From Tragulus kanchil (taxonomy: Eukaryota; Chordata; Mammalia; Artiodactyla; Tragulidae), in the NCBI GenBank assembly GCA_022376925.1, contig JAIOJX010000004.1:128737123-128801122 (forward strand): a DNA stretch of 64,000 nt, in the 5' to 3' direction. Within the stretch, counting starts at the first letter, position 1, and every line of letters begins with the position of its first letter. The position numbers and the translations under genes were made by a program. This document shows positions 10,766-23,799 of this stretch, piece after piece. Below the pieces are notes generated by a model. It made no database searches. It saw nothing but the letters and a program-made list of their open reading frames with translations, and was not told the origin of the DNA.

Positions 10766-10847
10766 GCTTCAAATGGATACCAGTCTCAGCCGCACATACA
10801 CCATGCTGGTGTCTGTAGAGCATGTGCAAGCCACAGATACAGCCAGC

Positions 10848-10878
10848 AGATAGATGATAGATAGATGGGTAGATACAA
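10848..10878. repeat. imperfect (GATA)n microsatellite
   Basis: AGATAGATGATAGATAGATGGGTAGATA-type tetranucleotide run, short and interrupted. Confidence 0.8.
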
Positions 10879-10879
10879 A

Positions 10880-13620
10880 CAGCAGAGTGTCTAAATCAGC
10901 AGACAGATAAGAAAATGTCGAGAAAGTTTAGAGGTTGACAAAAAGATGTTCTTTAAAACTCCCGTGAAATGTAAGCTGTGATAGAGTAGGGTCTTTCAGT
11001 AATAAGGGTCAAGGTTTGAAACAGAAAAATTTGGTCTTCATCCATCTTGAACCTAATGTGTCAGGAAACTGGATAAGTGACATTTTTTTTAAAACTTTTC
11101 ATAAAGTCTCAATAAATCAGGTTCAAACTGACTTGCAAATTTCCAGGCAATCCACAAGTCACTCCACACCTGGGCTCCCTGCAACCACTCCCCTACCCCC
11201 ATCCCCCACCTCCAGAACCACAGAAACAGATCAACAGAAGCAGGTTCCTCTCAGGGACAGGCTGCTGCATTCTTCAGATTACTTAATCAGCATAAAAGGC
11301 CACCATTGTCTTGGAAAGACATTCATGCCTGAATCTCTGGACGAAATCACCCAGTTCAGGCCGGAGGGGGCTCCCAGCCAGCCAAAGGGAGGTAACTGCA
11401 CCAATGCAAAGGGGCAGGGGTGGGGTTGGTGGAAGGTCACTAATTTATCTTAGTGGGGTGCTAACTTTGAAGCACTCTGAAGGCTACTTTAAATGTTAAC
11501 ATTTCTGAAGGGAAAGCACAAACATCCAGCTTTCAAGCCATCAAATTTTTCTTTTAAGAGATAACCACCTCTGACACAGAAGACAAATATTAAAAATAAA
11601 AATATCCAATCCAAACAAAAACCAGATCAGTTCTCCACCAACAGGATGACCTTGGTGGTCTCCAGGTAAAAGAAAACTATCAATAGTATGACCCTGTGTG
11701 TATTTAAGTTCACTCCAACATAGGTTTTCTTTTCTTTTTTTCAAGCAGTTTCCTTCTCCACACTTTTCAAAGGTTAGATAAGTTATAGAAGTTCATCTGA
11801 CCAAAGAAAATCCCATTCATGAGTGATGAAACATGGTCTTATGAGCGAGAAACAGAAAAAGATATTTCATTAGCATGAAGCAAAAACAAAATAAAAACAC
11901 CACAATCCCTCACCCAACCCTCAATTCAATAAGGGGAAAATTATCGGATAGAACTGAAACAATAAGGTTTAAGTCAGAGCACCACTGTGTGTTTTAGAAA
12001 TGATCTGTTCATCCTTGCACGTCTCTTTCCCTGCAAAATAAGAGAAAATTGTAGGAGAATGTTACAAAAGAAAGAACAAAATAGATGTTCTTTGTTTGCA
12101 TTCAAAAAGTGAGATGTTAGTTGTTAGAGCCAGAGTATAAACTTAAAACTGGAAGCTCCATAGCCCAGATTTTTGCCTTTCTCCCCCCTGCCAAGATCTC
12201 TTCATCAGAAACCACTTGTATGTCTCACTAGTGTGGCTGATTCTCTGCTTTCAGTCAAGTGACTCACCCACAGCTCCTCCAGCTGCACCCAACTCTACCA
12301 GAGCACGCAGCCAGCTCTTCCAGCAAGAATGCTCTCACCACCCCTGCAGGGACTCCTTTCGTGTCAGCCTCAAAAAATCTCAGCTGCACCTTTCTGGCTC
12401 GACCAAGATAAAACTTGGAGGAAAGACTGCAGTACCAAACTGTCATTCCAATTTCTCTCTGGACGAAATCACCCAGTTCAACCCAGCGGGATAACTGCAC
12501 CAATGCAAAGGGCAGGGTGGGGTTGGTGGAAGGTCACTAATTTATCTTAGTGGGTGCTAACTTTGAAGCACTCTGAAGGCTACTTTAAATGTTAACATTT
12601 CTGAAGGGAAAGCACAAACATCCAGCTTTCAAGCCATCAAATTTTTCTTTTAAGAGATAACCACCTCTGACACAGAAGACAAATATTAAAAATAAAAATA
12701 TCCAATCCAAACAAAAACCAGATCAGTTCTCCACCAACAGGATGACCTTGGTGGTCTCCAGGTAAAAGAAAACTATCAATAGTATGACCCTGTGTGTATT
12801 TAAGTTCACTCCAACATAGGTTTTCTTTTCTTTTTTTCAAGCAGTTTCCTTCTCCACACTTTTCAAAGGTTAGATAAGTTATAGAAGTTCATCTGACCAA
12901 AGAAAATCCCATTCATGAGTGATGAAACATGGTCTTATGAGCGAGAAACAGAAAAAGATATTTCATTAGCATGAAGCAAAAACAAAATAAAAACACCACA
13001 ATCCCTCACCCAACCCTCAATTCAATAAGGGGAAAATTATCGGATAGAACTGAAACAATAAGGTTTAAGTCAGAGCACCACTGTGTGTTTTAGAAATGAT
13101 CTGTTCATCCTTGCACGTCTCTTTACCAGCAAAATAAGAGAAAATTGTAGGAGAATGTTACAAAAGAAAGAACAAAATAGATGTTCTTTGTTTGCATTCA
13201 AAAAGTGAGATGTTAGTTGTTAGAGCCAGAGTATAAACTTAAAACTGGAAGCTCCATAGCCCAGATTTTTGCCTTTCTCCCCCCTGCCAAGATCTCTTCA
13301 TCAGAAACCACTTGTATGTCTCACTAGTGTGGCTGATTCTCTGCTTTCAGTCAAGTGACTCACCCACAGCTCCTCCAGCTGCACCCAACTCTACCAGAGC
13401 ACGCAGCCAGCTCTTCCAGCAAGAATGCTCTCACCACCCCTGCAGGGACTCCTTTCGTGTCAGCCTCAAAAAATCTCAGCTGCACCTTTCTGGCTCGACC
13501 AAGATAAAACTTGGAGGAAAGACTGCAGTACCAAACTGTCATTCCAATTTCTCTTCCATAATAAAATCCCTAAAGATAGTATAGGACTTAAACGTTGAAC
13601 AAAATGAGGAAGCTTTCCAT
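10880..13620. other. single-copy DNA duplicated as D3, no gene seen
   Basis: Apart from the D3 duplication I recognise nothing. The open frames at 12216-12494 (plus) and 11541-11744 (minus) recur in both copies and resemble no known protein. Confidence 0.4.
11335..13556. repeat. D3: direct duplication, offset 1096-1122 bp
   Basis: Bases 11335-12456 recur at 12457-13556. Within its first 60 bp copy 2 lacks about 26 bases and has shorter G-runs (near 12482-12552). An isolated difference lies near 12029 against 13125. The rest matches. Confidence 0.97.
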
Positions 13621-13656
13621 TCTAAGTGAGCTTATGAGCCCAATGAAGCATTTTGG

Positions 13657-13802
13657 ATCACAGAGGTTGAGATGGTTGGATGGCATCACTGAGTCAATGC
13701 ACACGAGTGTGAGCAAACTCCAGGAAATGGTGAAGAACAGGGAAGCCTGGTGTGCTGTGATCCATGGGGTCGCAAAGAGTTGGACACTGAACAACAACAA
13801 GC
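13657..13802 (+). mobile_element. BovB LINE 3' end fragment
   Basis: The translated frame gives RLRWLDGITESM, SKLQEMVKNREAW and VIHGVAKSW, matching the extreme C-terminus of the BovB (RTE-clade) reverse-transcriptase ORF. The copy then ends in the short AACAACAACAA tail. Only the last roughly 45 codons are present, so it is a 5'-truncated dead copy. Confidence 0.85.
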
Positions 13803-13809
13803 ATCTTGG

Positions 13810-15390
13810 AATTTCCTTCTCTCCCTCCACTACTACTCAGAAAACTGAAAGGGGAGGGAAGACCCTTACAGAGGATGTGATAGCATCTCAGAAGGGTTGA
13901 GGCTGAAAAGGTTCCTGACTTTTTACATGGGGACGCAGCACTTACAGATGCTAGAACAGGTTCTATAGCAACTTCAGTGAGTACAGAACTTCAATATTGT
14001 AGAATCAAAGCAAAACGTAAAGTCTGGGTTATTTTCATCTCCTTTCAATTCACATGTTTGTCCAGGCAAAATTTCATATTGACACAGTGTCATCTCTCCT
14101 GAGACTATCTGAGGAATAAAAAAACCCACCTACCCAAACAAACAAAAATCAACCATCTCTGGGTTTCATATAATTTTCAAATGCTGAAGTCATACATAAT
14201 GGCATCCACTATGGTTTCAAATCTGTTTGTCTGCCTTCTCCTGCCTGCCTCTCATCACCCATCCCCAACTGAAGTCTCCCTTGTTTCCCTTGCCCTTCTT
14301 TTTTTCAACAATTATTTTTATTTTACTTTTTGCTTTTACAGAGTTTTGTTGTTTACAGGTATGTGTAATCCCAGATTAGTCATATGTATATCCCGGAGCC
14401 CTTGGTCCTCTGCCCTCCCTTGCCCTTCTTTGCTTTTTCAGCCAGAGGAATGAACTTTGTATTGGAAATTTCAGGCCAGGTGTGAGGTATTTAGATTAAC
14501 CTTGGCAAAGGCAGCAAAGATTAAGAAAAATATAAATTGGCAGAGGACAATGCAGTAGATGTTCCCCAGGATTAACAAAGAAAAATAAAAGAAAAAGATG
14601 TTACATCCGGCCTATTTCAAAGACATGAGAAAACACATGGATTGTATAAAATAAGAGTAAGCTCCAAGTTGGCTCAATTCATAAAGAATTAAGGAGGCCG
14701 CAATAAAAAAATTGCAAGATTATAAAGACAGCCATAGTCTTCCCTCATTTTGCAACCTCCGCCCCACAGACTCCATACATACCTTTGTAGAATATTTATA
14801 TGAATATTTTTCTCAGATAAATATTCTTTATATGAATATTTTTCTCAGAACTTTATTTTTACTCCCTGCCAACAGCCGCTCAGTTCTTTGATACCCACAA
14901 TTTCATCTTTGCATCATTCAACATGGCCCAGGTCCACACTAGTTCTTTTCATTACTCAAAGTGTTTCTACCCCAAGATCCCAGTCTGGAGTTCTCCTCAC
15001 ACACCACTGTCTCTTTGTTTGCTGTCTTTCTTGCTTATTCCTACTGAGCTGAACTTCCTCCAACCCAAGCTCCTTTCTAATCTTCTCATCCTTTAGCTCT
15101 ACTGGCTTCAGTTCTGTCCTCATCCAGCCCAAACTGGAAATCCTTCAGTTCAATAATGCGCTGGCTAGACCATCTTATTTGGGGAATCTCTAGGCTCTTC
15201 ACTCTTCATTTTCTTCCAAGAGCAGCTGAAAATCACTGGAGAAGTCAATTTAAAACAAATACCTACTATTTTACTCCAACGTTTTCTCTCTTGTGCCTTG
15301 GAACCCTCTTCTTGCAGTATCTTTCTAGGATATTTAAGACTCATTATTATGTTCTTTCTACATATCCTAGTTCTCTTGAAATGATTTGTT
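13810..15390. other. single-copy DNA, no gene seen
   Basis: No confident repeat. A T-rich stretch at 14300-14430 may be a decayed L1 piece. A short internal tandem duplication at 14791-14848 is listed separately. Confidence 0.4.
14791..14848. repeat. short tandem duplication, unit about 32 bp
   Basis: TATGAATATTTTTCTCAG appears twice, separated by ATAAATATTCTTTA. The same pair recurs at about 15909-15958 because of D4. Confidence 0.85.
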
Positions 15391-15397
15391 CTTTGAC

Positions 15398-15497
15398 CTA
15401 GCATGTGGAATCTTAGTTCCCTGACCAGGGATTGAACCCACATTCCCTACAGTAGAAGTGCAGAGTCTGAACTACTGGATTACCACGGAAGTCTCTG
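15398..15497 (-). repeat. tRNA-derived SINE fragment, antisense (Bov-tA/CHR type)
   Basis: TAGTTCCCTGACCAGGGATT, GAACCCACATTCCCTAC and a degraded antisense SINE start near CCACGGAAGTCTC. This is the right-end form shared by Bov-tA and CHR-type SINEs. Confidence 0.75.
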
Positions 15498-16507
15498 CAA
15501 TTATCTTTGATGCCTAAACCCACAGCTTCTTTCTTCACCTGTTCATCTAATGAGGTTCCATGTCTTGCCAACTCTATCCCCACAGTAATTTTTAAATTGT
15601 CCTCTTCCCAGTATCGTTCATCTAATGATTTGGTTCCATTGCAAAAATGCAGTAGATGTTCCTTGGAAAGGATTAAAAAAACAAAAGAAAAATAAAAGAA
15701 AAAAAAAATGTTACATACGGCCTATTTCAAAGACATGAGAAAACACATGGATTGTATAAAATAAGAGTAAGCTCCAAGTTGGCTCAATTCATAAAGAATT
15801 AAGGAGGCCGCAATAAAAAAATTGCAAGATTATAAAGACAGCCATAGTCTTCCCTCATTTTGCAACCTCCGCCCCACAGACTCCATACATACCTTTGTAG
15901 AATATTTATATGAATATTTTTCTCAGATAAATATTCTTTATATGAATATTTTTCTCAGAACTTTATTTTTACTCCCTGCCAACAGCCGCTCAGTTCTTTG
16001 ATACCCACAATTTCATCTTTGCATCATTCAACATGGCCCAGGTCCACACTAGTTCTTTTCATTACTCAAAGTGTTTCTACCCCAAGATCCCAGTCTGGAG
16101 TTCTCCTCACACACCACTGTCTCTTTGTTTGCTGTCTTTCTTGCTTATTCCTACTGAGCTGAACTTCCTCCAACCCAAGCTCCTTTCTAATCTTCTCATC
16201 CTTTAGCTCTACTGGCTTCAGTTCTGTCCTCATCCAGCCCAAACTGGAAATCCTTCAGTTCAATAATGCGCTGGCTAGACCATCTTATTTGGGGAATCTC
16301 TAGGCTCTTCACTCTTCATTTTCTTCCAAGAGCAGCTGAAAATCACTGGAGAAGTCAATTTAAAACAAATACCTACTATTTTACTCCAACGTTTTCTCTC
16401 TTGTGCCTTGGAACCCTCTTCTTGCAGTATCTTTCTAGGATATTTAAGACTCATTATTATGTTCTTTCTACATATCCTAGTTCTCTTGAAATGATTTGTT
16501 CTTTGAC

Positions 16508-16607
16508 CTAGCATGTGGAATCTTAGTTCCCTGACCAGGGATTGAACCCACATTCCCTACAGTAGAAGTGCAGAGTCTGAACTACTGGATTACCACGGAA
16601 GTCTCTG
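16508..16607 (-). repeat. tRNA-derived SINE fragment, D4 second copy
   Basis: Matches 15398-15497 at an offset of 1110. Confidence 0.75.
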
Positions 16608-16906
16608 CAATTATCTTTGATGCCTAAACCCACAGCTTCTTTCTTCACCTGTTCATCTAATGAGGTTCCATGTCTTGCCAACTCTATCCCCACAGTAATT
16701 TTTAAATTGTCCTCTTCCTCTCAGTATCAGTTCTGATTCCAGTTCATGCCCCCATGATCTCTGCTTGGCAGTCTCCATGGGCTCCCCGCGGCTCACTCGA
16801 CTCTCAGCTTCCACTTTCCAATCATTCAACTCCGCAGTCATTTCAATCCTGTGAAGAAGCCTCTAGGGTCCCGCTGTTGGACATCACCTAAAATACAAAC
16901 CTCACA

Positions 16907-19240
16907 GCCCAGAAAAATCCATCTACAACACAGCTCCGACCTGCCTTTCCAGCCTCAGCCCTCACTATTCCACCATTTTTGAAGTGAACTGGACAAGATG
17001 CATTGTTTTCACACCTCAATACTTTTTGATCGATTCCCATCCACCCCGTTTGTCTTTCAAACTTCCTCCATTCTAGGCTCCTCTGAAATGCCTTCTCTTC
17101 TATGAACCCAGTGACCTTTCATTCCTTCAGGCTCCACCAAGAGTGACCTCATCTCACTCTGCCTTGGAGTTTACATCTATGCTTGGCTATATTGGAGCTT
17201 CCTGAAAAACTTTATTTATTTATTTATTTTAGCTTTGTATTCCTACAGGGTTTGTAAAGTGCCCTCCACAATACAGTAGCCAAACAAGTAAGGGTGCAAA
17301 GTAAAAAAGAAAGAGAAAATGAAGCAGCTGGGTCTGACATTTCAAGTCTTCACTCTGCTCTTATTTGAGGTAGAGAGGTTTTACTTGAAAAAGAAGAGCT
17401 TTTAACTTGAAAATCTTAACCTATGAGTCTAACTCAAATGAAATATATTTCTTCTACTAGTGGAATAAATTTTGGAAAAATACTGCCATTTCCATAAGAA
17501 AAATCATCCTAAATAGGTAGTTCCAGGAACTTCCAATAATAGCACTGTCACCCTCGGGGTTGACTGCCTATAATCTTATTTAATGGGGAAAGGTCTGGAG
17601 CAAGGTTGTGATCCCAGTGCTGTCTCACATCTCCTAACCCACCCACCTACCCCTAACATTTTTATGTGCACATATTTAGATTGCTGGTTGTTTCCCCAAG
17701 ACTTAAAATAAATTCCACAGAGTCCTCCTTTCAAAGTCTTATTGGGTCTGGTGAGAAATGATGACAGGATCAGGGGCTGCCATTATTTATTGTTTCACTT
17801 AATTTCCTGAGTCAGTCTCACCTCTTGGTGCTCTCACCTCTTCCTACGCCTAGTACAGGGGTAAATGGTGGCCCCTGTTCTGAAAGTGCCATTGTATTTA
17901 TTCACTTATTTCATTGATTGATTGATTGAATTTAGATCACTCCCATGACAAAGCTCTTCCATTCTGCTAACTCAAGTAAACATGTTTTGCTTTGTCCTTT
18001 TCATAAAGCACATAGCAACTGAGAGCATATGGGACATTGTTTGACTCTTAAAGACAATACTGAACACTAGGTCACAATCCTGCCCAGAAAATCCATCTAC
18101 AACACAGCCCCCTGTTCCAGCCTCAGCCCTCACTATTCCACCATTTTTGAAGTGAACTGGACAAGATGCATTGTTTTCACACCTCAATACTTTTGATCGA
18201 TTCCCATCCACCCGTTTGTCTTTCAAACTTCCTCCATTCTAGGCTCCTCTGAAATGCCTTCTCTTCTATGAACCCAGTGACCTTTCATTCCTTCAGGCTC
18301 CACCAAGAGTGACCTCATCTCACTCTGCCTTGGAGTTTACATCTATGCTTGGCTATATTGGAGCTTCCTGAAAAACTTTATTTATTTATTTATTTTAGCT
18401 TTGTATTCCTACAGGGTTTGTAAAGTGCCCTCCACAATACAGTAGCCAAACAAGTAAGGGTGCAAAGTAAAAAAGAAAGAGAAAATGAAGCAGCTGGGTC
18501 TGACATTTCAAGTCTTCACTCTGCTCTTATTTGAGGTAGAGAGGTTTTACTTGAAAAAGAAGAGCTTTTAACTTGAAAATCTTAACCTATGAGTCTAACT
18601 CAAATGAAATATATTTCTTCTACTAGTGGAATAAATTTTGGAAAAATACTGCCATTTCCATAAGAAAAATCATCCTAAATAGGTAGTTCCAGGAACTTCC
18701 AATAATAGCACTGTCACCCTCGGGGTTGACTGCCTATAATCTTATTTAATGGGGAAAGGTCTGGAGCAAGGTTGTGATCCCAGTGCTGTCTCACATCTCC
18801 TAACCCACCCACCTACCCCTAACATTTTTATGTGCACATATTTAGATTGCTGGTTGTTTCCCCAAGACTTAAAATAAATTCCACAGAGTCCTCCTTTCAA
18901 AGTCTTATTGGGTCTGGTGAGAAATGATGACAGGATCAGGGGCTGCCATTATTTATTGTTTCACTTAATTTCCTGAGTCAGTCTCACCTCTTGGTGCTCT
19001 CACCTCTTCCTACGCCTAGTACAGGGGTAAATGGTGGCCCCTGTTCTGAAAGTGCCATTGTATTTATTCACTTATTTCATTGATTGATTGATTGAATTTA
19101 GATCACTCCCATGACAAAGCTCTTCCATTCTGCTAACTCAAGTAAACATGTTTTGCTTTGTCCTTTTCATAAAGCACATAGCAACTGAGAGCATATGGGA
19201 CATTGTTTGACTCTTAAAGACAATACTGAACACTAGGACA
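16907..19240. repeat. D5: direct duplication, offset 1166-1175 bp
   Basis: Bases 16907-18081 recur at 18082-19240. Copy 2 loses bases in its first 130 bp (C- and T-runs near 18112, 18190 and 18213). The rest matches. Apart from an L2-like piece, the unit has no recognised feature. Confidence 0.97.
17050..17195 (+). repeat. L2-like fragment
   Basis: CTCCTCTGAAATGCCTTCTC and the following CCAAGAGTGACCTCATCTCAC segment loosely follow the L2 3'-region pattern. Diverged and tentative. Repeated at about 18218-18362 by D5. Confidence 0.35.
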
Positions 19241-19425
19241 CATTGACGCACTTGTAGGATGAATGATCATTATTATGTATGTTATAAACAGAATGATATG
19301 TCTGAGTAACACTACAACATTCATCTAAAAGAACAGGAAGGAACTAGGAAAAGTAAGACTCTGAAAAAGTCACTGGAGCCCTATGGCCCTTGGTTCTGAA
19401 CTTGAAAACTAGATAGCACTGTTAT
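17200..19425. other. single-copy DNA, no gene seen
   Basis: AT-rich sequence with (TTTA)n at 17211 and (ATTG)n at 17914, both repeated by D5. Nothing coding was recognised. Confidence 0.4.
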
Positions 19426-19429
19426 TAGC

Positions 19430-19630
19430 TTTACTTTACAGTTCACTCTCATTTAATCCAGGTGACATCCTGATGAAACCAGCAGAGCAAGGGTTATTGT
19501 CTCCACTGAACAGATGAAAAGACTGAGTCCCTACCTACTTGTCAAGGGCACATTGGGGAGTCAGAGCCACCAGCCAGGAATCTTGAGTCCTGGTCCTATC
19601 ATCTTGCCAGCATATTGCACTGCCCCAGAA
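19430..19630 (-). repeat. MIR SINE, antisense
   Basis: TCACTCTCATTTAATCCAGG, TTGTCTCCACTGAACAGATG, AAAAGACTGAGTCCCTAC and CAAGGGCACATTGGGGAGTC match antisense MIR order. Confidence 0.65.
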
Positions 19631-19639
19631 GAGCACCCA

Positions 19640-19765
19640 GAAAGCATTGATTTCAAAGCCTGTGTTTTCCAAATGAGAGAAAGAAGGCACAGACTCTGCC
19701 AAGGCCTCCCAGCTAGTTGGGCTGAGAATAGGTGAGAGCCAGGCCTTGCAATTTCCCAGCTGCAG
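19640..19765 (-). repeat. second MIR-like fragment, antisense
   Basis: CCAAATGAGAGAAAGAAGGCA, GCCAAGGCCTCCCAGCTAG and GAGAGCCAGGCCTTGCA repeat the antisense MIR pattern right after the MIR at 19430. Two MIRs lie in tandem here, or one has a rearranged core. Confidence 0.5.
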
Positions 19766-20155
19766 ATGGTCTCTGCTCGCCAAACTGAAACAAAGTATGA
19801 GAAAAATTAAACAATTCTGAGAAGGTGTAAATCATGCAGTAGTCCATGTCAGTGTTTAAACTGTGAGAAACCATCATGATGCCCGAGAAGGTAACAGGGC
19901 TACTTGAACAATTAAGAAAAGAATACTGACCTATGAGGATGGTGCTTACAACTGTATGCCAATCAAATACACAGTAAAGTTAACTCGACAAATTGAGTGA
20001 TTTTATATATGTAATGTACATGATGATCTGTATGACATAGTATCAAATTTAGTGAGCCTATATGTAATTATATAAGCTATAATTATAATCAACTTATTGA
20101 TTGCATATACATTTCATGATATATATCATTTATATCATTATATATATTATGTATG

Positions 20156-20370
20156 GGCTTCCCTGGTGGCTCAGACGGTAAAGCATCTTCCTGCAAGGCA
20201 GGAGACCCAGCTTCAATCCGTGGGATGGGAAGATCGCCTGGAGAAGAGAATGGTAACCGACTCCAGTATTCTTGCCTGGAGAATTCCATGGACAGAGAAA
20301 CCTGACAGGCTACAGACTATGGGGACGCAGAGTTGGACAAGACTCAGTGACTGACACACAGACACATATA
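20156..20370 (+). repeat. full-length BOV-A2 SINE
   Basis: Starts at GGGCTTCCCTGGTGGCTCAG and runs through CAAGGCAGGAGACCC, CTCCAGTATTCTTGCCTGGAG and CAGGCTACAGACTATGGGG to GACTCAGTGACTGACACA. An (AC)n tail follows at 20371-20388. It sits in AT-rich DNA, as expected for LINE-mediated insertion. Confidence 0.92.
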
Positions 20371-20388
20371 TACACACACACACACACA
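20371..20388. repeat. (AC)n at SINE tail
   Basis: Short AC dinucleotide run forming the 3' tail of the BOV-A2 at 20156. The SINE tail is a common seed for such microsatellites. Confidence 0.85.
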
Positions 20389-20669
20389 TCTTCTTGGGCA
20401 GATGAAAATTGAACAAAATTAGAAAGTAGGTCACCTGACAATTTCAATTAGCATCAAAGGATTCAGTGTATACTTTTTCTTCTCTTTATTAAGTCCTCCA
20501 GCATCTGTTTTCAGCATCAGTGACATCGTTTGCCCTGGTAACCTGCACTCTTTATCTTAATTTCTTATGCTCTGTTTCCCCTTTACTTAGCACTATGGTA
20601 ACCCTCAGGTACTACTTTCTCCTCTCATTTCCAACATACACACACAGAAACACACACAGGAGTGCATGT

Positions 20670-20800
20670 GTTTGCCTTTGGTCTTGCTATTTCTTCTGTT
20701 TAGAATGCTCCCACTTGTTTTCGCCTTCTGGCTAAATATCACTTTAAAGACTCAAGTTTGCCTCAAGTCTCAATTAGAATAGTATCTTTCTTTACTGACA
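20670..20800 (+). repeat. L2-like fragment
   Basis: TTCTTCTGTTTAGAATGCTCCC followed by TTCTGGCTAAATATCACTTTA and CTCAAGTTTGCCTCAAGTC resembles the L2 3' region in sense orientation. Divergence is high. Confidence 0.4.
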
Positions 20801-21018
20801 CACCCAACACATATGAATTTCAAAATAACTGAGTGAAAAAAAACATGCTGTATGACTCCATTTACATAAAAGTCTTGAAAATGTAAATTAATTTATGGCG
20901 CCAGAAAGCATATCATTGGTTTCCTGGGGATGGTGGAACAGCAGTAGAGGTGGGATGAGAACAAGAAAGAGGGAGAGATTACCATACAAGAAAGTTTGGG
21001 GGATGATAATGTATATTA

Positions 21019-21222
21019 GGCTTCTCTGATGGCTCAGTAGGTAAAGAATCCACCTGCAAAGCAGGAAACATGAGTTCAGTTCTTGGGTTGGGAAGATCCC
21101 TGGAAGAAGAGTATGGCAATCTAGTCCAGTATTCTTTCCTGAAGAATCTCATGGACAAAGGAGCCTGGCAGGCTACAGTCCAAAGGGTCACAAAGAGTTG
21201 GACAGGATTGGGTGACTACACA
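21019..21222 (+). repeat. BOV-A2 SINE
   Basis: GGCTTCTCTGATGGCTCAGTAG, CACCTGCAAAGCAGGAAAC, CCAGTATTCTTTCCTGAAG, GGAGCCTGGCAGGCTACAG and CACAAAGAGTTGGACAGG. Full-length but more diverged than the 20156 copy. Confidence 0.9.
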
Positions 21223-21229
21223 CACACAA

Positions 21230-23795
21230 TGTGTATTTTGTTGATTTTATTGACTGTTTCATAGGTGTCTAAATGCCTAAAATTATCAGCATGTTGACTT
21301 CATATGCACAGTCCACTCTATGTCAATTATATCTCAGGAAAACTGCTAAAAGTTTTTAAAAAATGTGTTTCCTGTGTCCTCTTTCCATATGTGTTCTGAG
21401 TATTACCTATATCTTACCCTTCACTGAGTTTCAACTATATGACCTGTTTGCATCTTCTGTCCAATTAACCAGAAGATAGTTTATTAAGGATTTCACTAGT
21501 CCTTGGTGCAAAGAGTTGGTGATTAACATTGGGTCACCTGAACGTAGGCTGTCATTATTGGTGATACCTCATACCCACAGCACCTCTTGAAAAAGACCAC
21601 TTAGCTTAGTTGATGAACATATTTAAGAGCTCTATTCAGCATCCTTCATCGTCGTCATTTCTCCTTCTTTGCAAAATTCTCCCCTTTTTATTTTTTCTCA
21701 TGTTTTTATCATAAATTATGCCATCCCTCCTAATCCTTGGTAGGATACTTTCAGCCCCATAATCTGAAAATATGCAACAATGGTAAAGCTTTTTTAATTT
21801 AAAATTTGTAATCATTTTAGATGTCTCTAATAGTGATTTGGTGAATAAAATCTGTTTTCACTTATGAAATTGAAAGTCAAGTATTTGACTTGCCAGACTC
21901 AATATTTTCCTTGAAATCACTTACTACATGATGATACACTTAATAAAAATTACATAATAGATTCAGATCATGCTTTACTTCAAATTCAGCATTGATCCTT
22001 TCAACAAGTACTTTTTAAAAGAAGAAATGAAATGAACATTTTTAAATATCTGACAAACTTCTTCAAACATTACTAGTTATCTTTTCTCCTCCCTTGGTTT
22101 CAGATAAACCTTCCCACACATTTTATCCATTGGGGGCATTTTTCGAAAAAATATGATTCTGACACCTTCTTTCCTCTTCTACTGCTTGGACCCCATTGCT
22201 GTTATCCCTGCAAGCCTTCTGAGCTGTGTGCAGGTCTCTTTCCACATCTCCAGTGCCTAGAGACATGTCACTACCATTGCACGTTCTTGTGTCCACTGGG
22301 CATGGCTGCTTCTGCCCCCTCCCTGTGCACATCCTTGTGGACCTTCTAGATCCTCCCACCACGGGGCACACTGCCTCTCCACCGGGTACTTCTGCTCCCC
22401 AGTGCTGCACATTGAGCTGGGAATTATGCACAAGCCTAAAATTATCAGCATGTTGACTTCATATGCACAGTCCACTCTATGTCAATTATATCTCAGGAAA
22501 ACTGCTAAAAGTTTTTAAAAAATGTGTTTCCTGTGTCCTCTTTCCATATGTGTTCTGAGTATTACCTATATCTTACCCTTCACTGAGTTTCAACTATATG
22601 ACCTGTTTGCATCTTCTGTCCAATTAACCAGAAGATAGTTTATTAAGGATTTCACTAGTCCTTGGTGCAAAGAGTTGGTGATTAACATTGGGTCACCTGA
22701 ACGTAGGCTGTCATTATTGGTGATACCTCATACCCACAGCACCTCTTGAAAAAGACCACTTAGCTTAGTTGATGAACATATTTAAGAGCTCTATTCAGCA
22801 TCCTTCATCGTCGTCATTTCTCCTTCTTTGCAAAATTCTCCCCTTTTTATTTTTTCTCATGTTTTTATCATAAATTATGCCATCCCTCCTAATCCTTGGT
22901 AGGATACTTTCAGCCCCATAATCTGAAAATATGCAACAATGGTAAAGCTTTTTTAATTTAAAATTTGTAATCATTTTAGATGTCTCTAATAGTGATTTGG
23001 TGAATAAAATCTGTTTTCACTTATGAAATTGAAAGTCAAGTATTTGACTTGCCAGACTCAATATTTTCCTTGAAATCACTTACTACATGATGATACACTT
23101 AATAAAAATTACATAATAGATTCAGATCATGCTTTACTTCAAATTCAGCATTGATCCTTTCAACAAGTACTTTTTAAAAGAAGAAATGAAATGAACATTT
23201 TTAAATATCTGACAAACTTCTTCAAACATTACTAGTTATCTTTTCTCCTCCCTTGGTTTCAGATAAACCTTCCCACACATTTTATCCATTGGGGGCATTT
23301 TTCGAAAAAATATGATTCTGACACCTTCTTTCCTCTTCTACTGCTTGGACCCCATTGCTGTTATCCCTGCAAGCCTTCTGAGCTGTGTGCAGGTCTCTTT
23401 CCACATCTCCAGTGCCTAGAGACATGTCACTACCATTGCACGTTCTTGTGTCCACTGGGCATGGCTGCTTCTGCCCCCTCCCTGTGCACATCCTTGTGGA
23501 CCTTCTAGATCTGGCTCCCACCACGGGGCACACTGCCTCTCCCACCGGGTACTTCTGCTCCCCAGTGCTGACACATTGAGGCTCTGGAGGTGTCAAGTTT
23601 CTGCTGTGGCGGAGGTGGGGAACGCTGCTCTCTTCATGTCCTGTGGCTTTCCCCCTAGTCTCTGCCACAGTTTTTATTCCCAACCTTCTCTATGTCCAAG
23701 ATTTATCACATGACTTCACAAAAGATCAGCTTCATACTGGATCACACATCTCCTACCTCACTCTTCCCTTAGGACAAATTCTGCCCAAGAAATTG
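21230..23795. other. single-copy DNA duplicated as D6, no gene seen
   Basis: AT-rich left part. The stretch at 22130-22430 (again at 23289-23590) is GC-richer and open on both strands, but I recognise no protein or repeat. Confidence 0.4.
21275..23592. repeat. D6: direct duplication, offset 1159 bp
   Basis: Bases 21275-22433 recur at 22434-23592. The last 90 bp of copy 1 lack several bases found in copy 2 (near 22351, 22380 and 22408). The rest matches. Confidence 0.97.
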
Positions 23796-23799
23796 TCTC

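Larger units (their letters stand above)
14549..16723. repeat. D4: direct duplication, offset 1097-1110 bp
   Basis: Bases 14549-15645 recur at 15646-16723. The first 70 bp of copy 2 are disturbed by A-run expansions and small insertions, and copy 1 also drifts in its last 35 bp before the junction. Confidence 0.97.

Noticed and set aside
22130..22431. Processed pseudogene candidate (GC-richer block, repeated at 23289)
   Set aside because: No recognisable protein, poly-A tail or target-site duplication was seen.
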